Of a stretch of 64,000 nt of DNA, positions 31,899 to 41,292 are shown in pieces. A program made the position numbers and the translations under genes. Every line of letters starts with the position of its first letter. Position 1 is the stretch's first letter. Source of the stretch: Areca catechu (lineage: Eukaryota; Streptophyta; Magnoliopsida; Arecales; Arecaceae); NCBI GenBank assembly GCA_021397845.1, contig JAHSVC010000065.1, forward strand, positions 1,798,001-1,862,000, read 5' to 3'. Below the pieces are notes generated by a model. That model was given only the letters and a program-made list of their open reading frames with translations. It was not told where the DNA came from and did no database searches.

Positions 31899-32900
31899 TT
31901 AGTAGTACATTCTTAAGTTGCTAGCATTATAGGTTCGCATGAATCGAACATCATCGAGCCCAGTGAGGTAGTAGGCCCCACCGGGTAAGGCCTCAACCAT
32001 CTTGTAAGGACCCTCCCAATTCGAAGAGAGTTTCCCGCACTCTCTTGACTGGGATACCTCCACCCTCCCAAGGACGAGGTCACCTAGATGGAACACTTTG
32101 GGCCGCATGCGGGAGTTGTAGTAGCATGCAACTCACTACCAGTAGGCCACCATATGTAGTCGGGCCTTATCTTTTGTCTCATCCAACAAATTCAGATTGA
32201 GGAGGAGATGAAATGGATTCTCTGCCTCATCATACTGCTCTACCCGTAGTGTGGGTAGGCTAAGCTCCACTAGAATCACAGCTTCAGTTTCGAAGACGAG
32301 GTTGAAGGGCATTTTGCCGGTAGCCATGCGAGGCGTAGTGTCATTGGCCCACAACATGCTGGGTAGTTCATCTACCCATTGTCCCTTAGCTTCGTCCAAT
32401 CTCGTATGAAGCCCTTGCAGAATAGTCCAATTAGTCATCTCAACCTTCCCGTTGGTCTGAGGGTGAGCTACCGAGATGAAGCGATGGTAGATACCAAGAT
32501 CGATGCAAAACTCTTCGAAAGTTGGTTATCGAATTGCCTCACATTATCGGTGATGATCGAATGCGGAAGGCCGAATCGGTAGACCACAAACTTCTAGAAG
32601 AATGATCTGACCTTCGCCTCCATTATTCAGGCCAGGGGTTTTGCCTCAACCCACTTGGTGAAGTAGTCGATGGCCATAATCGAAAACTTTCGTTGACTGA
32701 ACGTGGTGGGGAAGGGTCCTAGGATATCCATTCCCTACTGGGCGAATGGCCACCGAGTCGATAACTGGGAAAGTGGTGCCGTCGGCTACCACTGGATGTG
32801 AGCATGGCGTTGGCACCAGCCGCACTTCCTCATGAAGTTGGCAGCGTCTTCTCGCATGGTCTCCCAGAAGTATCCCTGCTAGATTGCCTTGTAGGCCAAA
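31899..32900 (-). pseudogene. Tat2 integrase, degenerate
   Basis: From about 32790: GMDILGPFPTTFSQRKFSIM with the first catalytic D, then FVVYRFGLPHSIITDNVRQF with the second D, then after a frameshift DLGIYHRFISVAHPQTNGKV and EMTNWTILQGLHTRLDEAKG with the E. The C-terminal part 32108-31899 has VFHLGDLVLGRVEVSQSREC, KLSSNWEGPYKMVEALPG and a terminal SNLRMYY. Stops occur after GPFAQ and near 32130. Confidence 0.85.
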
Positions 32901-34094
32901 GTCCTGCCCCCCACATGATTGCCGCAGATGCCTTCATGTATTTCTTAGAGGACATAGGCGGCTTTTGAGGGCTTCAAGCATTTTAACAAGGGGTAGGAGT
33001 AAGATCTCTGATACAGTTGCCCATCCATCATCACGTAACGTGCGGCCTTCCTCTTAAGGAGGTTGGCTTCTTTTTAATCCTCGGGTAGGGCCCCGGTGGT
33101 GATGTACTTGATCTAGGGGTCCATCCAACTAGCTTCAAAGGTGACCTGCTGTACTTCTACTATAGACTCATGGCTGGGCGCCTTGAGGTACTCGATGAAG
33201 GTGCACCCCAATAGCGACTCTGGCAGGGTAGCCTATCTAGAAAGGGTGTCAGCCGGGCATTCTTTGCCCGAGGAATGTAGGAGATTTTGAAGTGTTGGAA
33301 GCTTGCCATGTACAAATGTACCTTGTCTAGGTACCTTGCCATCATAGGATCTCGGGCTTCATACTCACCGAAGACATGGCCCACTACAAGTTGTGAATCA
33401 GTGAAGACCTTCAACCTTTTGATTCCCAACTCGCGGGATACCCTCAACCCCATGAGAAATGCCTCGTATTTTGCTTGATTGTTGGTGGCTTCGAAAAGAA
33501 ACCACAGTGCATACTCTACGATGACCCTGTTGGGATTGGCAAGGATGAGGCTGGCTCCACTTCCTCCAGCATTGGATGCACCGTTGACATGGAGTATCCA
33601 TGTCATCTCCTCCGAGGTAGGCTCCAACCTTGGCTGGGCCCGTCGAGGCTCCACCTCCAAATCTTCATTTGCCCAGGTGCATTCTACCAAGAAATCTATA
33701 AGAACCTGGGCCTTTTGCACCAGTCACGAGTGATAAATAATGTCAAACTTATTAAGTTTCACAGCCTACTTGGCCAGGTGCCCAGAAGTATCAGGATGGC
33801 TCAGAATAGCCCTTAAGGGCTGATCGGTGAGGATGGTGATGGGGTGCACTTGGAAGTAGGGCTTGAGATGCTGTGTAGACATTATTAGTGCAAAAATAAT
33901 TTTCTCAAATTAGGTGTACCTGGTTTCTGTGTCACGGAGTAGCTTATTGGCATAGTAGACTAGCCATTGAGAGCCGTCTCTGTCAGTACAGACCAGCATC
34001 AAGCTGACCACTTTAGGTGAGACCATCAGGTACAAAAGGAGCTCTTTCCCAGGCTCCGACCTGGATAGTAGTGGCAGGGAGGCGAGGAGCTTCT
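32901..34094 (-). pseudogene. Tat2 RNase H pair, degenerate
   Basis: TILTDQPLRAILSHPDTSGH and LAKWAVKLNKFDIIYHSRLV precede 33720-33160, where AQVLIDFLVECTWANEDLEV, MTWILHVNGASNAGGSGASL and LFEATNNQAKYEAFLMGLRV show the additional RNase H of Tat elements. The expected catalytic D of the VDGA motif is N here (VNGA). The end of the frame (RLTPFLDRLPCQ) diverges through a frameshift. Confidence 0.85.
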
Positions 34095-35060
34095 TCAGCC
34101 CCTCGAATGCCTCCGGTACTCTTCCATCCAGGTGAAATTATTCATCTTCCGTAGCACTTTAAAGAGTGGTTGGCAATACTCGACAGAGCACGAGATGAAG
34201 CGACTTAGGGTTGCAATGCATCCAATCAAGCACTGCACTTCCTTCTTGGAGACGGGATGTCTCATGTTGGTGATCACCTGGATTTTCTCTGGGTTGGCCT
34301 CTATTACCTTCTAGGTGACCATGAATCCCAAGAACTTCCTGGCTACCATGCCAAATGCATATTTGGCAGGATTCAACTTCATCTAGTAGAGACAAAAGTT
34401 ATTAAAAGCCTTCGCCAGGTCGGTGATGTGGTTGGACTCTGGGCCACTCATGACAAGCATATCGTTCATATAAACTTGCATGTTGCGGTGATCTGGTCTT
34501 TGAAGACCTTACTGACCAAATGCTGGTACGTGGCTCCTGCATTCTTAAGTCCAAGTGGCATCATCTTATAGCAGTACGTATCCCTGTTGGTCATAAGTGG
34601 TGTGCTCTCCTCGTCCTTCGGATGCATGCAATTTGATTGTAGCCGGAGAAGGCATCCATGAAGCTGAGGAGCTTGTGGCCCAAGGTCGCATCTACCAGTT
34701 GGTTGATCTTGGAGAGTGGAAAGCTATCTTTCAGGCATTCTCAATTGAGGTCAGTGTAATCCACACAGATCCTCCACTTCCCAGAGGCTTTCCTGACCAT
34801 CACTACGTAAGCGAGCCAATCAGGATATCGTACATCTCGGATGAAACCTACCATAAAGAGTTTTTTGACCTCCTCGTTGATAGCCTTCTGCCGTTCTGGG
34901 GTAAAACTTTTTTTCTTCTATCAGACTGGGCGATGGTTGGGATCGACGTTCAGCCTGTGAATAATGACTTTCGGTGGGATGCCGGGCATGTCGGTGGTGA
35001 TCTCGGCAAAGATGTCCATATTGGCCCGTAGGAAGCCAAGCAGATGAGATCTCTTTTCTT
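34095..35060 (-). pseudogene. Tat2 reverse transcriptase, degenerate
   Basis: Pieces in three frames: RHPVSKKEVQCLIGCIATLS with RFISCSVEYCQPLFKVLR (thumb), upstream QVYMNDMLVMSGPE, the active-site region with YMND in place of YVDD, and further upstream LKNAGATYQHLVSKVFKDQI. Stops are frequent. The altered catalytic motif shows decay. Confidence 0.8.
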
Positions 35061-35406
35061 CAGGTAGCATGGCTCCTACCTGCACCATTCTTGAGGGATC
35101 CTCCCCTAGGAGAAAAGATAGTAAGGGCTCGTTTGGTCCATCTTTCAGCTCTGGGTATGCCAGGTTTGGCTGGTCGATCGGCGGGCCCAGACTGGTGCCC
35201 TGTGGCCCTAGAACGGTTTACATGTAGTGCAGGACTGGCTGGCGTGACCCTCTCATCTCCTCGATCCTCCACGAGGTCGGGAACTGAACAAGGAGATGCT
35301 TGGTGGAGATGGTGGCATTGAGTAGGTTGAGTCCAGGATGCACCAAGATGGCATTGTAAGGCAAGGGAAGCCTCACAACGGTGAATGCCATCAGTACTGT
35401 ACTCTG

Positions 35407-35660
35407 TCAAGGCAGAGTTTTGATAGTTATTGGGAGCATAATCTCTCCCTCAACCCCGACCGAATCCTCGATGAAGCCTACGAATGGCATGAACACCAGT
35501 TTTATTTGGTCAGCAGATAAGTTCATCCCTGTAAAAGCATCGTAAAAAAGGATATCCACTGAGCTTCCACTATCAACCATGATTCCTTTTATAGGATGCT
35601 TCGCTATCATCATTGATGTGGTGACATCCACTGACATGGAGCAAATGAGTGGCTACGATG
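35407..35660 (-). pseudogene. Tat2 protease region
   Basis: IMVDSGSSVDILFYDAF is the aspartic protease active site with D-S-G intact, followed by MNLSADQIKLVFMPFVGF and GVEGEIMLPITIKTLP. The expected upstream Gag is absent; a stop lies just before, near 35650, and the sequence turns into a tandem repeat at about 35700. Confidence 0.8.
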
Positions 35661-35690
35661 ATAGAAGACCTACCACCCGGGCATGGAACC

Positions 35691-36868
35691 TCAGCTCTCA
35701 GTCGAGGCTGGGCTCATTGGGTGAGCCCCCCATCTGAGGCCATCTCCCTGCCAAGGTCAGCTCATTGAGTGAGCCCCCCGTCTAAGGCCAGCTCCCTATC
35801 GAGGTCAGCTCCCAATCGAGGCCAGGATCATTGGGTGAGCCCCCCATCTAAGGCTGGCTCCTTGTCGAGGTCAGGTCTCAGTCGAGGCCGGGCTTATTGG
35901 GCGAGCCCCCTATCTGAGGTCAGCTCCCTACCAAGGTTAGCTCTCAGTCGAAGCCGGGCTCATTGGACGAGCCTCCCGTCTGAGGCCCGCTCCCTACCGG
36001 GGACGTGTCTATACCCTAGAGTGGAGCCCCCGACATGGAGTTCTCGCCAGAGGAACAGATATTTGAATTATGATAAAGCAAATCCTGGTAGCCCATAGGT
36101 TTTTGCAGGCACTGCCAAAGTTAAGACATGGGCACCCCCAGACCCCATGCCTAGCAATGTACTTCCACATCCACAACTACACCACCAATAACCACCAACA
36201 ATCATGGCACAACACTCAGAGCATCCCCAAGTGAAGAATCTGACCAAGGCCCCAGGACCTGCAGCCCTGGGAGGTCTCTCTTGAAATAGAAGCGCCCCTC
36301 CTATAAGGGGCATCGAAGCCAAGAAGGCGAGGAAGACTCTCTTGGCTCGGAGCACCACTTGAAGTCCCAAGAAAGGGAGGATGCTCTCTCTCTCTCAGGC
36401 TCCCCCAAGGCCACAGAGGTCTGATCGCGACCTTCGGAGGAAGGGAAGGAAGGTAAGCATGCAGGGAAAAGTGAGGGAGAGGTAAGTAGGTAGGCAACCA
36501 AGCACAGCTGGGAGAACCATCAGCCCGAGAAGCCTCCTTGCTCCCCGCTCTCGGTCCCTCCTATTTTTTATTCCTTTACATTCCTCTTCTCGAGTCACAC
36601 CCTTCTGGTGGATGGGTCCCCCAAGCCCTATGCCATGAAGGTGTTGTCTGTTCCCTTCGATCATCCCACTAACTTGATCATCAGAGTGTCCTCTCCAGAA
36701 TCCCCAGCTCGGGTCTTCCCTGTCTTGCAGGAAAGAAGGAAGGGGGCCGGTACGGTCAGGAGCGGGCAGCTATGGAGTAAGATGGAGCAGACGGGTCCCC
36801 GGGCCATCGCGGTGCGTAACAACGATGGGAGGATCCCCCGGCATGACCGAGCTATAGGCGGCGACGAT
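35691..36868 (+). repeat. Tat-type LTR fragment, plus orientation
   Basis: Begins with a 66-bp tandem array (35700-36000), then unique GC-rich sequence with a CTCCTATAAGGGG promoter-like site (36298-36310), a TTTTTTATTCCTTTACATTC segment near 36567, and at the end the primer-site-like motif of the following array. The left LTR end could not be located. Several overlapping frames exist on both strands but none has a recognisable domain or repeats in another copy, so no gene is called. Confidence 0.55.
35700..36000 (+). repeat. 66-bp tandem array
   Basis: The word CATTGGGTGAGCCCCCC or a variant occurs at about 35714, 35763, 35829, 35894 and 35961; spacing is 49, 66, 65 and 67 bp. Each unit also contains 'gtctgaggccagctccctac' and 'tcagctctcagtcgaggcc' type text. 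Confidence 0.85.
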
Positions 36869-36914
36869 CTTGGCGGCAACAGATTGGCACGCCAAGAAGG
36901 GGGAAGTTTGCAAG
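36869..36914 (+). repeat. Primer-site array, first unit
   Basis: AGATTGGCACGCCAAG with flanks forms the first of about five 48-49-bp units; the rest are at 52060-52275. Copia D inserted at the end of this unit, and its GCAAG duplication belongs to the array sequence. Confidence 0.8.
36910..36914 (+). repeat. Target site duplication of copia D, left (GCAAG)
   Basis: GCAAG immediately before the LTR start TGAAAGGG; identical GCAAG at 52060-52064 after the other LTR. Confidence 0.95.
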
Positions 36915-38230
36915 TGAAAGGGATATGCCCTACAAGCCAATCTATGTTGTATCTCCCTAACCATTGTAATTGACAAAAATTCTAATAAAGGCATTATTTT
37001 TATCATACGCTGTGTTTATTATATGATGAATCCCATAGATTAGGGCTATGATTTTAGGGTTATGATGAGATCATACCAGTGAGACTTAAAGTCTTAAAAC
37101 CTTAATCTAAAATATTTCTAGTCAAAGGAACCTTGAGTAGGGGATCAGGGTTTTTTCCGGTAAGACTAGCACATCCTAAGTATACTGAAAAGGGTGACTG
37201 CTCTCATAGTCACTTGTGTATGACAGTAATACTAGGATGTGGGTGCTTATTAGAAAATGAGTTCATCGATATGATCCAACTTGAGAACTCTAATGGAATC
37301 TTAGCTACATGTCAATAGAAGGTTCTCATAGTGGGAGTGGTACAAGTAATCCTTTGACCTGAGACTACCATAAGTACCTTATGTACATGAACCCATGCTT
37401 TGGTTCAATCCTAATCATGACACTAAGTCATGCACAGGATTGATACTGGAAATGGTGAATTAGATATGAAGGTAATGAGTAGGTCAACAAGGAATCGATC
37501 ACTCTTAGTAAGAGGAGATTGCATTCAGCTAGTTATCAATCGGATGATGATTCAGAGAATCTTTGATCAAAGTAAAGATATTAGAGATGATTTCTAATAT
37601 CAAGATAATTGAATCATCAATATAAGATTGAGCTAGAAATGAATGTAATATTGTAATTGACATATATCCATATCCATAATTATATTCTGGATGCTGGCTG
37701 ATCGAAGGTTTTAATTGTACGGTAACTTTCCACTGAAGGGTAGTTTTGGTATTTTACCAAAATTTTCATATCTTCCAGGTAGACATGACACGTTGCTAGA
37801 TGTCAATCTTGTCTTGTGGGTTGATTAAATTGAATGATCACTTACTAGGAAGAGTCCTAATTGATCATAATCGTGTAAGCCCGATTTGACCTAAATCGAT
37901 TAGAAAGAGTTCTAATCAAATTAGGTCAACTTGTATTCGAACCCACTGCTGGCTAGATGTGGAACCCAATGGGTCACACACTTAAGAGAATTGATCAAGA
38001 GTTTAATTTGGTAATTAAATCATTTTGCATGATGACACTCTAGCAGGTGTTGCAAATCCTAGCTTCAATTCGAATTAGATTCGAATTAGGGTTCCGGATT
38101 GGTTTAATTTGGGTTCTAATTGGATCTAATTAGACCCTAATTGAGTTTATAGGGATTATGGCTAACCCTATTGGCTAACCATGCACCTAGACTGGCCCCC
38201 CACCCGCCCCTTAGCATTTTCATGCCAAAA

Positions 38231-38299
38231 TGCCAAGAGTCCATGCGCTAATGGACTCTTGGCATGCCATTTGGAAGAGTCCATGGCGCATGGACTCTT
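38231..38299 (+). promoter_or_regulatory. Twin perfect dyads in the U3 of copia D
   Basis: TGCCAAGAGTCCAT (38231-38244) pairs perfectly with ATGGACTCTTGGCA (38251-38264); directly after, AAGAGTCCATG (38275-38285) pairs with CATGGACTCTT (38289-38299). Both use the AAGAGTCCAT core. They lie about 340-400 bp upstream of the TATA-like site. Confidence 0.8.
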
Positions 38300-38454
38300 G
38301 GCGCGCCCCACTTAATTCTCCGATGAATTAAGATGGGGCGGCCTCCTTTCTTAGAGTTAGCACCTCAGATATGCCCCCTTGGATGGGAATCCAATGCCTG
38401 ATGGGTTTTTAAGAAAGAAAGAAAGCGCTGTTTCTTCCCGGGCGCGCGAAATAA

Positions 38455-38511
38455 CATCTCTTCGGAGATGAAAAGTCGCGACTCCTTTCTTTTTAAATCA
38501 TCGCGACTTTT
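38455..38511 (+). promoter_or_regulatory. CATCTC-TTCG-GAGATG and GTCGCGA dyads in U3
   Basis: CATCTC/GAGATG around TTCG (38455-38470), then AAAAGTCGCGA (38471-38481) pairs perfectly with TCGCGACTTTT (38501-38511). Located about 120-180 bp upstream of the TATA-like site. Confidence 0.75.
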
Positions 38512-38633
38512 CCTTTAAGAAAGGCCATGGGATTTAATCTGGAAGGCCGTGAGAAGGAGGGAAGGGGCGTGGGAAAATGAGAAGGGCGTGAGAAGGAGTT
38601 TACGGAGAGTTTTGTGGGCGCCTCTCTGAAAAC

Positions 38634-38641
38634 TATTTAAG
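38634..38641 (+). promoter_or_regulatory. TATA-like site of copia D
   Basis: TATTTAAG in a CTATTTAAGAGGCAGG context, kept in the 3' LTR (51354-51361, TATTTAAG). It is the only TATA-like site between the U3 dyads and the pyrimidine-rich start region. Confidence 0.5.
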
Positions 38642-39341
38642 AGGCAGGAAAGATCAGAACCGTGTTAATGTTTTCATTTTTTTTCTTCTTCCTCTCCTAA
38701 AGACTCCTTCCCTCTTTTCTTGTTTTACATTGTTTCCTTTATAGAGGACTCCTCTGTCGAAACTCTGTTGCTGAACAAGAATAAAAGAGAAGGTCTCCAA
38801 CGGTAAAGGAAAGAAAGAGTTCTGATTTTTTTTTCCTTTCTTTCTTACATTAAGACATTCTTGTCTTAATTACTCCTCCAATTTAAGACAAGCCTAAATC
38901 CTCTTAGGACAACATCTTATCTTCAAGACAAAGGTGTCTTAGAGGGTCAAGGTCTTAGTGGAAGGAGGAGAAGAGATCAAAGAAAGGAAAGCAACCTTTT
39001 ATGTGGAAGAATTCTAGCCATAATCCAAAGAATTGAGTTCTAGGAAGAAGAACTCAATATGAGGAACCATTGGACAAGAAGATAGTGTTCTTGATCATTG
39101 CTCTTTGTGGATCACCATCGGAGGGCGGACACTTGGATGCCTGGTGAATTCAGTTAACCCCTTCAACTTCAAGTTTGTGGGAATTAACGATTACAGGTTG
39201 GTACCCTAATCCTAATTTGCATAGATATGCTTGCTATATGTTCTAGTCTTATTTAAGGAGTTCCGGGTTTATGGTTTTTGGTGTGAAATTAGTTTCAATT
39301 TAGAAATTACCCTTCCGCTATATTGCACCGGAACCCAACAG

Positions 39342-39357
39342 TGGTATCAGAGCAACC
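39342..39357 (+). promoter_or_regulatory. Primer-binding site of copia D
   Basis: TGGTATCAGAGCAACC one base after the LTR end, complementary to the 3' end of initiator tRNA-Met as in most plant copia elements. Confidence 0.95.
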
Positions 39358-40001
39358 TTAATTAGGACTATAATCTATGATATTATTGTATGTCACATAT
39401 TAGGGTTTTTTAAATCCTGATATGTTGCTACACTTAGCATATTTTTGATTGCATATATGTTTTTGATGTATGCCACTAGTTAGGGTTTTTCACACAACCC
39501 CTAATTATTATAGAGATATGTTTAGTTTTGAAGTCATTATACTGAAATAAGGTTGCCCTGGCATAATGGTGGATCCATTATGTGGTAAATGGTTGTCCTA
39601 GTATGATGACACACTAAGCACATATTTGTTTATCTATAAGAGTGATATGTTGATTGTGATATGTTCTATAAGAATGTGCTGGCAATTTATAAATCCCTCT
39701 TAAAAATTGTATTAAGTCTTAGTATATTTAACTAATAAGCATCACTAGTCATGATGTACAATTGATCATTCGGTGTCTAGAAAGGTAGTTCTGGGAAGGT
39801 AAAGAGAATTGTGGTTTTTAATTGGTTCCGTTGACTGACCTGGCCAATTTTTATTGGTGTCTAGGAAAGCAACGGGGGGACTCCCACATCTCTTCCACTT
39901 GCCTGGCCGATTTGATTAAATTTAAATCTTGACTAAAATGTTTAGTGTTAAAAATACTATATATTGGCCTTCCTTCATGCTGGATCATTATTGTATTATG
40001 A
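39358..40001 (+). other. Copia D leader, first part
   Basis: Noncoding leader RNA region. Visible structure: perfect hairpin CATAATGG/CCATTATG (39562-39582); a two-fold direct repeat GGTTGYCCTRGYATRATG (39551 and 39591); and a hairpin CCTGG-CCAAT/ATTGG-TGT-CTAGG (39839-39865) that has a counterpart in copia F. No conserved ORF. Confidence 0.7.
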
Positions 40002-40327
40002 ACCACATTAGGTTTGTTGTGTTATCTGCAAGACCTAATATGGTGATTGAGATAATACTAGTCTAGTGCACAGATATGCTTACAGTATATTCAGTATAAT
40101 GCTTTGTTGTGTTATTTGCAAGGGCATTATATTTGAGTATTAACTATATAGAAATGAAAGGGTCTTGACTTAACTAGAACATTATGGTTTGTTGTGTTTT
40201 CTGCAAGACTAATAATGTTCTAGAGGCCAAGTAACTTCTTGAGAATTATATGAGATATAATTGGAAGAGTTTCCTACCTTTGAGCTTATAAAAGATTTGT
40301 CGTGTTTTCTGCAAGATCTTTTATAAG
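40002..40327 (+). other. Array of four constant-loop hairpins in the copia D leader
   Basis: Stems: ACCACATTAGGT/ACCTAATATGGT (40002-40044, 11 of 12 pairs), AGTATAATGC/GCATTATATT (40093-40133, 10 pairs with one G-U), CTAGAACATTAT/ATAATGTTCTAG (40174-40223, 12 of 12) and CTTATAAAAGAT/ATCTTTTATAAG (40285-40327, 12 of 12). All enclose the loop core TTGTYGTGTTWTYTGCAAG. A fifth, different hairpin AATTATAT/ATATAATT is at 40244-40262. Stems differ in sequence but all pair; this suggests selection for RNA structure in the leader. Confidence 0.85.
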
Positions 40328-40507
40328 TTATTAGGATCTCAATCTCACTAAGAAAACTTGAATCAGGGTTCTTCTCGATTATCATAATGAGGGCTATGAT
40401 TTTTGATAAAATAGTGGGAGACATAATTAAATTGAAGACCTAATTTAATTATGTAAGTCATTTCATGGTTGTTTGCTTATGTATTGTTCTTTATTAAATG
40501 TAGATAA

Positions 40508-41292
40508 ATGGCATCTTCATTATCACTGCGAAGTATCTTAGATACCAACAAACTGACTGATCCGAACTATGTGGACTGGTTGAGAAATTTAAAGATTGTG
40601 CTGAGTTCAGAAAAACTTTCTTATATTCTTGATACCCCTAGTCTTAACCACTAGGGGATGATGCCATAGAGGAAGATATGGCCACATACAAAATGTGGCA
40701 GAATGACTCCCTCACTGTCAAGTGTATCATACTAGCCTCTATGACCAATGAGTTACAGAGACAGCATGAAAGCATGGATACTCAATCCATAATGCTCAAT
40801 TTAAAAGAGCTTTATGGAGAACATAGCAGAACTGCTAGGTATGAAATATCTAAGCAGTTATTCTGTGCTAGGATGACAGAGGGAACATCCGTTCAGGATC
40901 ATGTTCTGAAGATAATTGACTTAATCACCAGATTGGGTCAATTAGGTTTTATCATGGATGGGGAGTTGAATCAGGATTTAATCCTGCAATCACTCTCGGA
41001 GTCATTTTCTCAGTTTGTCTTGAATTATCACATGAACAAACTGAACACTTCCTTGCCTGAGCTGTTAAATATGTTAAAAACAACAGAGAGCCACGTTAAG
41101 AAAGATAAGGCTCCACTTCTTCTTGTTGATAAGACCAATAAGAAGAAATCAGGCAAAAAGGGTTTTAATAAGAGGCTAAACCCTAAGAGTGGCATCAATA
41201 AGAATAAGAAAGGAAAGAAGGCCTCAAAATAGTCGACCTGTTTTTTTTGCAGCAAAGCGGGACATTGGAAAAGGATTTGCAAGGCTTACCTT
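40508..41292 (+). pseudogene. Copia D Gag, degenerate
   Basis: ATG at 40508 starts MASSLSLRSILDTNK, closely like copia F Gag (MSSNLSLRSLLDSEK), and LTDPNYVDWLRNLKIVLSSE. A TAG at 40652 and a frameshift follow; the rest (40678-41232) reads WQNDSLTVKCIILASMTNEL, GTSVQDHVLKIIDLITRLGQ and a Lys-rich tail. A second TAG at 41230 precedes the zinc knuckle CFFCSKAGHWKRIC (41240-41281, CX2CX4HX4C). Gag would form the particle and bind RNA; this copy cannot. Confidence 0.9.

Larger units (their letters stand above)
29190..35690 (-). mobile_element. Tat2: Tat-lineage Ty3-gypsy retrotransposon, partial
   Basis: On the minus strand from 35660: protease, RT, RNase H, integrase; then a 36-bp repeat array and an ORF on the opposite strand up to 29190. 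The gene order equals that of Tat1 in inverted orientation. It is more GC-rich than its neighbours. Gag and the proper LTRs are missing: the left is cut by C2 and the right joins a plus-orientation Tat-type LTR. Confidence 0.85.
36915..39340 (+). repeat. 5' LTR of copia D (2426 bp)
   Basis: TGAAAGGGATATGCCC start and GAACCCAACA end. The partner is 49636-52059; the two differ by scattered single-base changes and single-base indels. Promoter-like CTATTTAAGAGG at 38633-38644 with the start of transcription expected about 30 bp later. AAGCCAATC at 36934-36942 is one arm of the polypurine-tract stem in the 3' copy. Confidence 0.95.

Noticed and set aside
35769..36098. A repetitive Ser/Arg frame (110 codons) that could be read as a repeat protein
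   Set aside because: It is the translation of the 66-bp tandem array; the unit length happens to be a multiple of three.
36068..36664. Several overlapping minus-strand frames near 36.1-36.7 kb that might be a missing Tat2 Gag
   Set aside because: No Gag core motif can be read; the region instead behaves as a plus-orientation LTR ending at a primer-site-like motif.
39342..39357. tRNA gene fragment matching tRNA-Met
   Set aside because: Only the 3'-end complement is present, directly after an LTR; it is a primer-binding site. The same applies to 7957, 46970 and 57986.
40652..40654. Programmed readthrough or frameshift between gag segments in copia D
   Set aside because: The stop falls within the N-terminal Gag core, not at a gag-pol border, and the related Gag of copia F is open through this point; it is a mutation.
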